Positions 23,851 through 33,134 of a stretch of DNA of 64,000 nucleotides are shown in pieces. The translations under genes were made by a program, and so were the position numbers. Each line of letters begins with the position of its first letter. The first letter of the stretch is position 1. Below the pieces are notes generated by a model, which saw only the letters and a program-made list of their open reading frames with translations, made no database searches and was not told the DNA's origin. Source of the stretch: Cercophora sp. LCS_1 (Eukaryota; Ascomycota; Sordariomycetes; Sordariales; Lasiosphaeriaceae); NCBI GenBank assembly GCA_036250225.1, contig JAPZLL010000013.1:434001-498000 (forward strand), given 5' to 3'.

Positions 23851-24406
23851 GGCGGCGGTGGCGGGGAATCTGGCAATAGCAATGCGATGTAAGTGGAATG
23901 AAGGAGAGAAGGGAGAGTGGTGGACCCGTCGAGGTCAAATACGATTGTTAATTGAGGGCCGGCGAGTGGTTGGGACCCCGGTTTTGGGATCCGGGGGAGG
24001 ATCCGCAGATGCTGTGTTTGAGCCGAGAGCCTCGGCTCATCCCAGGGATTGCTAAACTTGGGGTTAAGCATGACCGAGCGACCCCGCAGACGTCATCGGT
24101 CGAGAACCTCTTCGGGTGCATGAAGCGCAACCACGTGCTTGCATCACTTCAGTGATCTACCGACCGGTAAATAGAGGTTTGTTGCTCAAAAGGGCTCCCC
24201 TGAGCTTGAGCAGTCTCCAAATAAATTATAGCAACGACAACAAAGCTCGCCCGAACTTCACCACTTTCCATCTACTCTGTCTGCGGGCGATATCCATCGC
24301 CTACTTGTATTGACAAGCCGGGGTATTGACGCCTGTCTATCACATGTATCCCAACCTCAATATCATATCCAACCAACGCCATGCAATGCCTGCAACTAAA
24401 CCATTA
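23851..24406. other. Intergenic region upstream of the cytochrome b5 gene
   Basis: About 550 bases between the cytochrome b5 start and the stop of the PLC-like gene, both minus strand. It holds a promoter and a 3' region. No coding frame is seen. Confidence 0.55.
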
Positions 24407-25729
24407 TTATAGTAACCACAAAACCATCGCGGCCACAACGGCCCCCATTCCTACCCCCGTCGGCAAAACCCGCCCTCCGGTACTCACTCCCGCGCCGCAA
24501 CACGGCCGATCATAGGTGACATTGTTCATCTTCGCTGCCACTTCAAACACGCTCCCCGGGTATCCGCCGTAGTTGTAATAATCCACGTTCAATACCGTCG
24601 GCGGCACACCCCAGTCCGATCGGCAGTTTTCGGCTGCTGAACCCAGACTCCCGAACCCTGTGACGTTGTTCGTGATGTTGAGCTCCGTCACCGCAGGCAC
24701 CAGGATGGTAGTTCCTAGGAGCGACACCTCGACGTTCAGATTATGATTCATCAGGTACAGCCGCTTGTTCGCATCCTCGGCACTCAGGTCTGGGGGCCGC
24801 TGCACAGTGCAGGGGAAGTTTTGGTCGAGCGGGTCAAACGGTGTCTCCCACATCTGGCTGAATTCGTCAAGTAGCCACGGATACGCGGTCTGGTTGGCCA
24901 TGTAGTCGAGCATCATGACCACACGTTGACCGGTGAGAATCATATGCGCCAATGTCGGCCAATCGTCGCGGGACAGAGGAACCACCGGAGGGGTGTAGAT
25001 ATACTGGAGGATACCAGTCGATTCGATGTGGGGAACGTAGAGATTCGGGGTCGAATAGTTGCCGTTACCGAGCAGAATCGTGACAACATCATAGGGGTGT
25101 TGGGCTACCCAGTCTTTAACCGTGCCAAGCCATTCGGTGATCGGGCCCGCATCGAGAAGGTCGCAGGAGGAATGACAAAAGTGCGGGACAGTGTCGTTGG
25201 CGGCCCATTGGATCTGGGCTTGGAGGAACCGTACACCATCGTTGAGCTGGTCGAGCACTGGGAATGCCTGATTCGCCGAAGCCGAGCCCGCGCGGACAAA
25301 GGGCGAGTTGTGGCAGCCGACAACTGTGATGTTGGAATATTTACGTTCGCAGAGCTCGGGGTAGTTGTTGCATGGCCGCGTGTTGGTCGGGACCGGAGCC
25401 GACGCAGTTGAACTGGTAGTGGCGTTTCTGGTTGTTGTGGAGGCAGAACCGGTCAGGAAAGTAAGGGTTTCGGACGAGGTCGAGGAGCCAGTGGCATTGG
25501 CGGCGATAGTGCTGTCCGAGGGGAGTGTTGTCGTAGCAAGAGTGATGGTGGAGGAGAAGGTTTGGTACGTTGGCGTTGCTTGGTTAGTATTGCCCGCCGT
25601 TTTGGTTCCTGTGAGGATCGTCAAGGCTGGATCGTTGGTGGAAATGGTCGGGAGATCCTGGCAGAGTGTGCTGTCGATGCCAGCCGACAGCAGCAGCAGC
25701 AATGCGGTGAACAACTTTGGCGATGCCAT
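24407..25729 (-). CDS. Secreted, probably GPI-anchored PLC-like phosphodiesterase
   Basis: Single-exon gene, 440 residues. Seen: an N-terminal signal peptide (MASPKLFTALLLLLSAG, ending near TLCQ), a Ser/Thr-rich stretch to about 115, then a PI-PLC X-domain-like barrel (SNITVVGCHNSPFVRAGSAS; VPHFCHSSCDLLD; HPYDVVTILLGNGNY). Paired cysteines follow, and the C-terminus is hydrophobic (VGMGAVVAAMVLWLL) after a Gly/Ser/Thr-rich spacer, as for GPI attachment. Multiple NxT/NxS sites are present. Fungal members of this PLC-like superfamily are usually wall- or membrane-attached and lack a proven substrate. The His in GCHNSPF matches the position of a catalytic His, but the rest of the active site was not checked. 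Confidence 0.87.
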   Translation of the reverse strand: MASPKLFTALLLLLSAGIDSTLCQDLPTISTNDPALTILTGTKTAGNTNQATPTYQTFSSTITLATTTLPSDSTIAANATGSSTSSETLTFLTGSASTTTRNATTSSTASAPVPTNTRPCNNYPELCERKYSNITVVGCHNSPFVRAGSASANQAFPVLDQLNDGVRFLQAQIQWAANDTVPHFCHSSCDLLDAGPITEWLGTVKDWVAQHPYDVVTILLGNGNYSTPNLYVPHIESTGILQYIYTPPVVPLSRDDWPTLAHMILTGQRVVMMLDYMANQTAYPWLLDEFSQMWETPFDPLDQNFPCTVQRPPDLSAEDANKRLYLMNHNLNVEVSLLGTTILVPAVTELNITNNVTGFGSLGSAAENCRSDWGVPPTVLNVDYYNYGGYPGSVFEVAAKMNNVTYDRPCCGAGVSTGGRVLPTGVGMGAVVAAMVLWLL

Positions 25730-26843
25730 TGCGCCCGTGAACTGAGAGCAAAACGACGAGAGGACTCAACGTCGATTCATGAGTGCAAGATAATTGCAGT
25801 CTCGATTCCCGGGAATATGGAAAGAGCAAAGAACAAGAGGTTGAGATGAGTCCCGAAGATCCATGTGGGTCGCCCCCACTCGAGAGGGCTAAAAAACAAG
25901 GCGTCAAACGACAAGCCGAGCGCCGGACCCTGCCTGGTCCACCCGTATAAACGCGAGGATGAGCACTGCCTCGTCTGATGGAGAGCTTTCGAAGCATCCC
26001 TGACCACCCTGAATCTCGCTGCAGATTGGTTGGCGACACCTGACGCGCCCGCGAGACGGCTTTCCCCTCACTGCAACCCAGTCAACGGGCGAGGAGAACT
26101 CTTGACGCACCCTACATGTTTCAGTCGGGCTTCGCTGGCTTTCAACGCATTCCCTCCTCTCACGGTTCAGCAATGACGTATACAATTGTTTGGCCGGCGT
26201 CGTTAGATCCCGTCGGCAAGTGTCCCGATGCTTGCCAAGACAGCGATCGTTGTCTGGGCTTGCAGGGCACGTGCAGGGCTTGCGCGAGCCCAGACTTTTA
26301 GGCCTGTCAGAGCAAACACCGCAGATGTCAAAAATGCTGTATTCCTGTTTGAAGTGCACAAGCTGTCGGATGACGGGACGCTCAGCAGGAGAAAGACATT
26401 GCAACGACAACGTACATGCGGATGGAAAAGACCTGCGTTCTAAACGGTCAGATGGCAAGAGCAACCCGGATCAGAAACAACTCCAAGCGCTCAGCTGGCC
26501 CACCAGGCAATCTCGGGCGCCCGTAAACCAATGACCTCCTTGTCAAGCAGGAGCCCACGCGTCAAGCCCACCGGCCAAGCCCACAGCCCAACCGCAACCC
26601 TTCTGAGACCCACCTTGCTATCCATCGACATCATTCTCACTGTCAAGCTCAGTGCTTCTTTCCGTTGCTTCATTTGACTTTGGTCCTTTTTTCCGCAGGT
26701 CGGGACGGCCGTTGCACTGCCCATTTTCCCTTTCTTCAGCTGAAGCCCAAACACATACCCAGCAAGGCGGTCGATGCCAATCTCCCAAATATTTGTTTAC
26801 AACGTCTTTGGGTCGCTCTGGAACCGCATGTCAAGGAGCTAAG
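25730..26843. other. Divergent promoter region (PLC-like / SUR7-like)
   Basis: 1.1 kb between divergent start codons. Only short, unconvincing frames are present on either strand. Confidence 0.55.
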
Positions 26844-27866
26844 ATGGCACTTCCCTCAATCCTGAGAGTCCGAAGACGAACACCCGGTGAGAAGATACCA
26901 GAGGAGACCGAGAGGGCTTCAGCCTCCACTTCCAAAGATGGTGGCACATCGTCAGCGCCCGGTACCATTGCATCTTCTCAGAACCAAACGTTCAGCAAGA
27001 CCGAGCTCAAGCGCGGCACGAGGGTTCGCAAGGGCTTTGCCATCAGCGCCTCCGTCTCTTATCTCCTTTCCTTCGTCTTCCTCGTTCTTGTAAGCCCTTT
27101 CCACTGCAAGTTTGCAGCTTTACGCTAACGAAGCTAGGTCCTGATTGGCAACACTTATCCCCGCGCCGTTCTCCGGGACATCTATTTCTTCAAGCTCGAC
27201 TTGGCTGATATCATTCCCGCCTCGGTTCCTAATGCCTCTCTCATCAACTCGATCGCCCAGTCCATTGGGTTGCATGACTTTTACCAGGTTGGCCTCTGGA
27301 ATTTTTGTGAAGGCTACGAAGGCGTCGGCATCACGTACTGCTCCAAGCCAGAGACGCTGTACTGGTTCAATCCCGTCGAGATCATCATGTCGGAGCTTCT
27401 CTCTGGAGCAACCATTGCGCTCCCAACCCAGGTCATCACCATATTGGACGTCTTGCGCATCTCGTCAAACATTATGTTTGGCTTCTTCCTGACGTCGGGA
27501 GTCTTGGCATTCATATTGATCTTCCTGTCGCCGTTGGCCGTTCGGTCGAGATGGGCGTCATTACCCTTAGCGATCCTCGCCTTCACCACCAGTACGCTTG
27601 TGGGGGCGGCGACAATAGTAGGCAGCGTCATCAGCTTTGCGTTCAAGTATGCGGCGACAGCGCAGAGTGATCTCAATATCCATGCCGAGGTTGGAACAAA
27701 GATGTTTGTGTTTATGTGGTTGGCGGCAGGGTTTGCGTTGTATGGGTTTATCGTTCATTCAGGCATGGGATGCTGTTGTGCGTCAAGGAGGGACCTGCGG
27801 ACGGGTAGGAGGGTGCCCAGGACGCCAAAGGGTAATAAACAGCCACTTCAGACAAGCTCGACGTAA
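26844..27866 (+). CDS. SUR7/PalI-family four-span plasma-membrane protein
   Basis: Exons 26844-27089 and 27138-27866; the intron is 48 bases, phase 0, with a CTAAC branch site. The product is 324 residues. Seen: a hydrophilic Ser/Thr-rich N-terminal cytosolic region to about 65, a first span (FAISASVSYLLSFVFLVLVL), an extracellular loop with the family cysteines (WNFCEGYEG, then TYCSKPETLYWFNP), and three further hydrophobic spans. The cytosolic tail is basic (CCASRRDLRTGRRVPRTPKG). Family members mark eisosome/MCC plasma-membrane patches (Sur7) or take part in pH signalling and cell-wall stress (PalI, Fmp45). The paralogue cannot be assigned. It converges on the orphan gene at 28190. Confidence 0.88.
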
Positions 27867-28189
27867 AAGTCGAGCTGGTTTCTTTTCCTGCATTTATAGA
27901 CGGGCATATGTTGGTTGGGTAGAGGGATTACTGCATCATCAAGCGATTCAACCGCACCCCTTTCCCGGAACATTCAACGGGGCCAGTAGTGAGGTCAAGC
28001 CGGTGAACCCCCGACAACTCGACTTTTGACAAACGCTTATTGGACTATGTGATGGGAAAACTAACTCGAGAGCAGGAATTGACCCCAGACACCGGTCCAG
28101 GGTATCTGCGTTAAATCGTAAACGACGATACAAAACAGAAAAATATTCGTCCACACCCACGCCAGCCTTACACCCTACTTGTTCATGGG
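27867..28189. other. Convergent intergenic region
   Basis: 323 bases between the stop codons of the SUR7-like gene and the large orphan gene. Nothing notable. Confidence 0.55.
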
Positions 28190-30913
28190 CTAGATGTCTC
28201 CAGATTGAATTGGCCCCTTGGCCGCCAAGCTTCGAATCCTCCTCGTTACCGGCGCCTTTTTTACCGATGTCTTCTTGGGTGTAGGCTTCTCTTTTTTCTT
28301 TCCCGGTGGCTTCTTCGTCCCCTTTGTCGGCCTCCGACGTGCCTTCGATGGTGCAGACGGGGGCATAGGATCTGGCGCCTCGTCCTCCTCTTCCTCCTCT
28401 TCGCTCTCTTCGTCCTCGTCGTCGTAGTCCTTCGCCTCTCCCGCTGTTGGTGGGAACCCTACCCGACCCCATGGCGTTGATCCTAGCCCGGAGAGCCCAG
28501 AGCCCATTCCAAGTGTGTTGGTCGTCCCCCCTGGAGCACTTGCCAAACCGAGCGTAGTGCTCCCGAGTCTGTGCGGCACTGCTGGGGGAGGATCCTCGAC
28601 CTCATCTCCGAAGGCCGCGGCCCGCCATTGTTTTATTATATGGGGAGCCGACGACTGAGGAAACCAGATCAATCGCCCATCGCCGTCACTACGGGGTTCT
28701 ATGCCGAGGTCCGTGAGGATGTCGACCCGCGCCCTATCTCGCCTCTTCTCGCTGTCAGTCGGCGGACCCCTAGACGGCAATCCCTGGGGAACGGGCAGGC
28801 CCCTGAGCCTGAACAATCCGTCTGGCCGACTCATGATCGATGGAGGCCATAGGTCGGCGTGCCCACCCGAAGAGTCTCTGATGCAATCAATCCCCAGCCA
28901 TCTGCACGCAGTAGACCGATCGAATGCGATGTCACGTTGATCAACTTCGGCCGTGTCGGCGGGCGGATGGGCTGCCGCTCCTGTGTGAGGGGTCGGTACG
29001 GTCGTTGGAAGCAGAACTGGAGCTCCACGGATTAGAGGTGGAGGTGTAGGGGCTGAAGATGAGGCTGGTACGGTCGTTGGAAGCGGAACTGGAGCTCCAC
29101 GGATTAGAGGTAGAGGTTCAGGGGCTGAAGACGAAGCTGGAGCTGGAGGTTGATAAAACGCTCCCCAGGCGAGCTTTCGCCATTCCTCCAGCTTTTCGAT
29201 CTCCGGGAACCACACCACACGACCGTTATGAGATTCGGGTCTCAGAGAGAGCTCTTTAAGTAACGTCTTCCTCACTTCTTCCCGCTCCGCGTCCACAACA
29301 GGGTCACCAACAAGGTCTCTCCCCACCCACTCCGGGACATACGGCAGCCTTGCAGCGTATATGATTTGGTAGGGTATCTTCTCCTTTGGAATGGGCCAAA
29401 GGCCTTTGAGGTTGGTGATGTTTCCCTCTTCGTCGGTCGTGAAGTTGGTAACGTTTCCCTCTTTGTCGAGCTCGGCTAACTCAAAGAACCGGAATATGGT
29501 CTGCAGCTCCGCTAGACGTATGGCACGTTCCCTCATTTGAGCTATTCTCTCGTTAGCTTCCGTAGCGGCATCATGGGCCTCGGGTTCTCCAGGAGCCACG
29601 GTCAACGCCGCAGCGATATCGTAGGTCCTGGGTTCTCGAGGAGTCCCGGCCAACGACGCCGCAGTGTCGTGGTACTTTCGGATTTGCTCCGGCGAGGATT
29701 CGATTCTGGCGCGCTTCTTTTCCTTGCTCCCTTCATCCTCTTTATCGCGGCGGCGCTTTCTGCTAGCAGCGGGAGATTTATCGTCAGCATCATCCATGTC
29801 GACGTCGTCATCGTCCCCGATGAGGTCAATGGTTTCAGACTCTTTTTCGGGAGGGGTCTTGCGTGAGTCTGGGGGAGGGTCTGGTGATGCAACGGCTGGG
29901 TTGAGGTCAGGTACCTCACGGTAATCGATTCCGATGATGGCTTTGAAGCCGGCCGATTCGGGTTGAGAATAATCGATGAGCAAGACATCGCGGCCCTCAC
30001 CATCTTGGACAGTACGCGGGCGTCGTCTAGGACTAGGACTGCCCAACCACACTTCTTTGTCGAATGCGACGGGCGTCCCTTCTGCTGTCCTCAGTTTCGC
30101 GACAAGGCTCTCGGCATGCCCTCCCAGCTTCTCGATGGATTGCTCAATCCACCTCCACTTTTGAACCACCGATTTAAACTCTAGGTACGTCTTTTCGACC
30201 GCAGTCTCCCTCAACCCTTTGATTGTCAGGAGCTCGCGCGAGATCTCGTCGTTGCACTGGTGCAGTTTTTCGTACGGCGGATGACCCGGCGCCTTCTCAC
30301 GGCTCTCGCTATACACAACCAGACATTCAACAAAGCCTGCCGCCCTTCGCCATTCCCCAGGCACATGGGCGCCGCGAGATATAGAATCCATGTACACTAC
30401 AGTCTCTGCGGTGAAATCCTTCCAGCCACCCCACCCCTTCACGGTCCGTGCTATCTTGCGACACGCCTCGACAACGTCTTCGTCGCCAGGAAGGACTCTC
30501 GTGTGTTTGACCGGATCGAAGCCCGTCTCGAATCTCAGCAATTGCCAAGCCAGGTCGCGAACCTTGCCTGCTTTGACGTCGAAGAATTCCTTGAAAATGG
30601 CGATTTGGTCTGGTGTCAGGCTGCGCTGCGCCAGCTCCCACGTGAAGGCGTTGACGTCCGCGATGCTTGGGCATCCGTTCCCGGTGCGACGGGAGACACT
30701 CTCCTCCGAGTTGGCATCAACTGTAGATGCCAGGCGATGGAGCGTGTTGGCTATTTCTCCGAGGCTTGAGTCGATTGTGGGAAACGCAAGGACTTCGTCA
30801 CCAGTGATGGGATCTGGTTTTCTGCTTCCGCTTCCGATTCCACTTCCACTTCCACCCCCAGGGCCGGAGGAGGAGGCGCCGCCAGCATGTCCTCCGCCTG
30901 GTGATGATGCCAT
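28190..30913 (-). CDS. Large intronless nuclear-looking protein of unknown function with a duplicated module
   Basis: 907 residues from the ATG at 30913 (ACCATGG context). The frame is open a further 76 codons upstream to 31141, but that part looks like leader sequence. Seen: a Gly/Ser-rich start; a helical region about 40-300 (FTWELAQRSLTPDQIAIFKE; HQCNDEISRELLTIKGLRET); a possible SUMO-interacting motif followed by acid (ETIDLIGDDDDVDMDD, about 358-375); a likely bipartite NLS (SRKRRRDKEDEGSKEKKRAR, about 380-402); two copies of a module with GRxxWFP and a downstream WR (about 543-590 and 726-774); a Pro-rich 24-residue tandem repeat between them; an acidic run; and a Lys/Pro-rich basic tail. 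No family is recognised. It is probably nuclear and chromatin-associated, by composition only. Confidence 0.72.
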   Translation of the reverse strand: MASSPGGGHAGGASSSGPGGGSGSGIGSGSRKPDPITGDEVLAFPTIDSSLGEIANTLHRLASTVDANSEESVSRRTGNGCPSIADVNAFTWELAQRSLTPDQIAIFKEFFDVKAGKVRDLAWQLLRFETGFDPVKHTRVLPGDEDVVEACRKIARTVKGWGGWKDFTAETVVYMDSISRGAHVPGEWRRAAGFVECLVVYSESREKAPGHPPYEKLHQCNDEISRELLTIKGLRETAVEKTYLEFKSVVQKWRWIEQSIEKLGGHAESLVAKLRTAEGTPVAFDKEVWLGSPSPRRRPRTVQDGEGRDVLLIDYSQPESAGFKAIIGIDYREVPDLNPAVASPDPPPDSRKTPPEKESETIDLIGDDDDVDMDDADDKSPAASRKRRRDKEDEGSKEKKRARIESSPEQIRKYHDTAASLAGTPREPRTYDIAAALTVAPGEPEAHDAATEANERIAQMRERAIRLAELQTIFRFFELAELDKEGNVTNFTTDEEGNITNLKGLWPIPKEKIPYQIIYAARLPYVPEWVGRDLVGDPVVDAEREEVRKTLLKELSLRPESHNGRVVWFPEIEKLEEWRKLAWGAFYQPPAPASSSAPEPLPLIRGAPVPLPTTVPASSSAPTPPPLIRGAPVLLPTTVPTPHTGAAAHPPADTAEVDQRDIAFDRSTACRWLGIDCIRDSSGGHADLWPPSIMSRPDGLFRLRGLPVPQGLPSRGPPTDSEKRRDRARVDILTDLGIEPRSDGDGRLIWFPQSSAPHIIKQWRAAAFGDEVEDPPPAVPHRLGSTTLGLASAPGGTTNTLGMGSGLSGLGSTPWGRVGFPPTAGEAKDYDDEDEESEEEEEEDEAPDPMPPSAPSKARRRPTKGTKKPPGKKKEKPTPKKTSVKKAPVTRRIRSLAAKGPIQSGDI
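28995..29138. repeat. 72-bp in-frame tandem duplication inside the orphan gene
   Basis: Copies 28995-29066 and 29067-29138 are identical at 66 of 72 bases with no gaps. They encode two 24-residue repeats containing SSSAP, P-PLIRGAPV and LPTTVP. The unit length is a multiple of three, so the reading frame is kept. Confidence 0.92.
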
Positions 30914-32354
30914 GGTTGAAACAATGCGTATTGTATCGTATCGTATCGTCTCTCTCTCCTGTTGTCGATATCCAGGAGGATATATATATATAGATGTAAT
31001 ACGATCAGACGGTAAGAAACATATAACGGACCCGAGTAGTCTACGGAGAAGTAAGTCGAGGGATACCTTGGGTCTAATTGATCTACATGGGAGAATAGAC
31101 AAAAAGAAAGACGAGGGCTTCTCGACTCCCGTTGGCCGCATTTGACTAGCTTGTTTTGATCAACAGTACTCCAAGACAAAGATGAGACGGGTTTCGCGAT
31201 AAAGGGGGGGGGTTTGACAAAGGGGTGGGTGTTGGCAATAAAGTCAGCTTCGGGAACTCGGAGATCCTTTGTGTTGATGGGTTGAACAAGCGAGAATCAA
31301 TGTTCAATCTCAACATCATCGTCGAAGACAAGACACAACTGTGTTTGGCGGAGGGAGCTCCCAGCCAGAGCTGGGACGTAGTGTCTCGACACTGCTTCAC
31401 TAACGCAACTATCAGTCAATTCTTCCTAGGGAATCAAGTCACAGTCACAATCACACCCAGACAGACACATTTCAATGAATAGATTCAATAGTCCTCTACC
31501 CATCATTACACCACCACCGGCAGAGAAATTATACAAGATTGACCCGAATTCTCTGCCCCTCTCATCCATCCCCTAGTACAAAAGAATGGAAGGCTTAGAC
31601 CTCCGAAACCAGTCCAAGTTCCATGAATTTCCAAGATTATCCCCGGCATCCCACTCCCACAATATTATCATCCCCTAATGGAAGATCGCCGATGCCAGAG
31701 AAAACACCCCTTATCATCCCCACAAGCGACAACTCCTCTGCTTGTTTTTGTTGCACTCGAAAGCTGGACTGCAATCCCACCAGGGGATGCAGCACTCCGA
31801 GGTTTGTTGGCAAAAAATGGTGGTACGAATGTACAGTCTCAAGAATTATTTCGACAGCATAATGTCTAGTACTCAACCATGACCAGTTCGCGCAGGTGGC
31901 GAAAAGGGGAGGGAAGAGGAGACGGGCAAGACAGTCAAGTCCTCCGTTTCTCGACGAAGTGAAAGCAGTGAGGCGGCGAAATCCGTGTTTTCTCCGCCGG
32001 CGCGAAGCCCAGGCCAGCCAAGCTGCAACCGGGCGGAGAAAGCAACGAACTCGACGTTCACAAGCATCCAGCTCGACGAGAGAAGGGACTGTAGCCCCGA
32101 ATCTCGCCCCCCTTTTCCGCCGCCCGACCAGGGGAACGGCAGGCGGGAAAAGTGAGTGGAACGGCCATGAAAATTCAACCCGTGGGGAACTATTCGGCGC
32201 GTGACGTCGGCACGTCATTGGTGTCCTGGAAGGGAGGGAACCGCAGTAGATGCGTTAATAAACGCTGATTAACTGTCTGCCCTCTCGCAAGTCCTGGAAA
32301 ATTGAAGGGATCTTCTTCTGATTGTCCTCACCCGAGGCAGGGGCGCGGGTCCAT
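30914..32354. other. Intergenic region between the orphan gene and esdC
   Basis: 1.4 kb. The left part is the orphan gene leader with simple repeats: GTATC three times (30933-30947), CT run, AT run near 30981, G run near 31205. The right part is the esdC 3' region. A near-palindromic pair of CRE half-sites lies at 32202-32217. A 193-codon minus-strand frame (31637-32218) was judged not coding. Confidence 0.5.
32202..32217. promoter_or_regulatory. Paired CRE-type half-sites (TGACGT-CGGC-ACGTCA)
   Basis: Perfect inverted repeat of the ATF/CREB half-site with a 4-base spacer. ATF/CREB bZIP proteins, such as the one encoded at 55007-56717, bind TGACGTCA. Position: about 1.3 kb upstream of the orphan gene start and 140 bases past the esdC stop. 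Function is inferred only. Confidence 0.35.
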
Positions 32355-33134
32355 TTAGCAGCGGACGACGACGCCGTTGCGGCGGGAGCTGCGGGCAATG
32401 TACTCCTCATCCTCGGACGACGAGCAGGAGTCCTCATCGGAGCAGCGCGAGCCGCCGCAGTCGAGGCGGACGCGGTCGCCCTTGCGGGTGATGCCGTAGC
32501 GCTCGCAGGTGCACGACGAGCAGTCCGAGGCGGGGGAGCTGTAGCCCGAGAGGCTGGAGCTGGGGCTCGAGGCGCCGGAGCGGTACGAGAAGGTGGAACC
32601 AACGGACGAGGCGTCATCGGACTCCTCGGCGTACTCGTCGTAGATGCCGGTGGAGGCAAAGCGCTCAGAGAGCTCGGTCTCGTCAAAGTCGACAATGTTG
32701 CGGGTCGCGTTGGGCGACACGGGCTTGGGGCACTTGATCTGGGAGACGGAGACGGGGCGGCCCTTGGGGATGTCGCTGGAGCGCGAGCTCTTGGAGGACG
32801 AGGTCGACTTGCGGGACGAAGAAGAAGAGGACTTGGAGCCCTTGGGGGCATCGAGGATGTTGAGGGTGCGGCCAGTGGTGGGCTCGACGACGGCCTCCTC
32901 GGAGGGGTTGTGCGACACGTGGTAGCCGTCGATGATGTAGTAGTACCAGTAGCGCTGGCCGGCCTCGATGACGGTGGGCTGGAAGCGGAAGGTGCCCTTC
33001 CACGAACCGGACTTGGAGGCGGTCTTGTCCTTGGAAAGCGGGAGCTGACCGGTGTAGTTGTCCCAAGAGCCGAGGAGGTGGACGGTCTTGACGCCGGACG
33101 AAACACGGAGGGAGAAAGAGAGAGTGGTCGACAT
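32355..33134 (-). CDS. esdC: EsdC-type early sexual development protein with glycogen-binding domain
   Basis: Single exon, 259 residues. The N-terminal about 100 residues form an AMPK-beta-type (CBM48-like) glycogen-binding domain: FSLRVSSGVKTVHLLGSWDN, the aromatic YWYYYIIDGYHVSHNPSEE, and TTGRTLNILDAPKG. Then comes a long Ser/Lys run (SSSSSSRKSTSSSKSSRSSD), the conserved IKCPKPVSPNATRNIVDFD, and a Ser-rich, Cys-rich acidic C-terminal part (CSSCTCERYGITRKGDRVRL). This architecture fits EsdC, a fungal protein named from Aspergillus nidulans sexual development and often mislabelled GTP-binding. No GTPase motifs are visible. The gene has a long 2.4-kb upstream region shared with the HD-domain gene. 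Confidence 0.88.
   Translation of the reverse strand: MSTTLSFSLRVSSGVKTVHLLGSWDNYTGQLPLSKDKTASKSGSWKGTFRFQPTVIEAGQRYWYYYIIDGYHVSHNPSEEAVVEPTTGRTLNILDAPKGSKSSSSSSRKSTSSSKSSRSSDIPKGRPVSVSQIKCPKPVSPNATRNIVDFDETELSERFASTGIYDEYAEESDDASSVGSTFSYRSGASSPSSSLSGYSSPASDCSSCTCERYGITRKGDRVRLDCGGSRCSDEDSCSSSEDEEYIARSSRRNGVVVRC

Noticed and set aside
30914..31141. 76-codon N-terminal extension of the orphan protein
   Set aside because: The extension is encoded by simple repeats (GTATC, CT and AT runs) typical of a leader, and the downstream ATG has a better start context.
30390..31145. 251-codon plus-strand frame opposite the orphan gene
   Set aside because: It is a shadow of the minus-strand coding frame, with no independent coding character.
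31637..32218. 193-codon minus-strand frame between the orphan gene and esdC
   Set aside because: Trp/Arg/Ser-rich composition typical of non-coding GC-rich sequence; no motif, signal peptide or splice partner.
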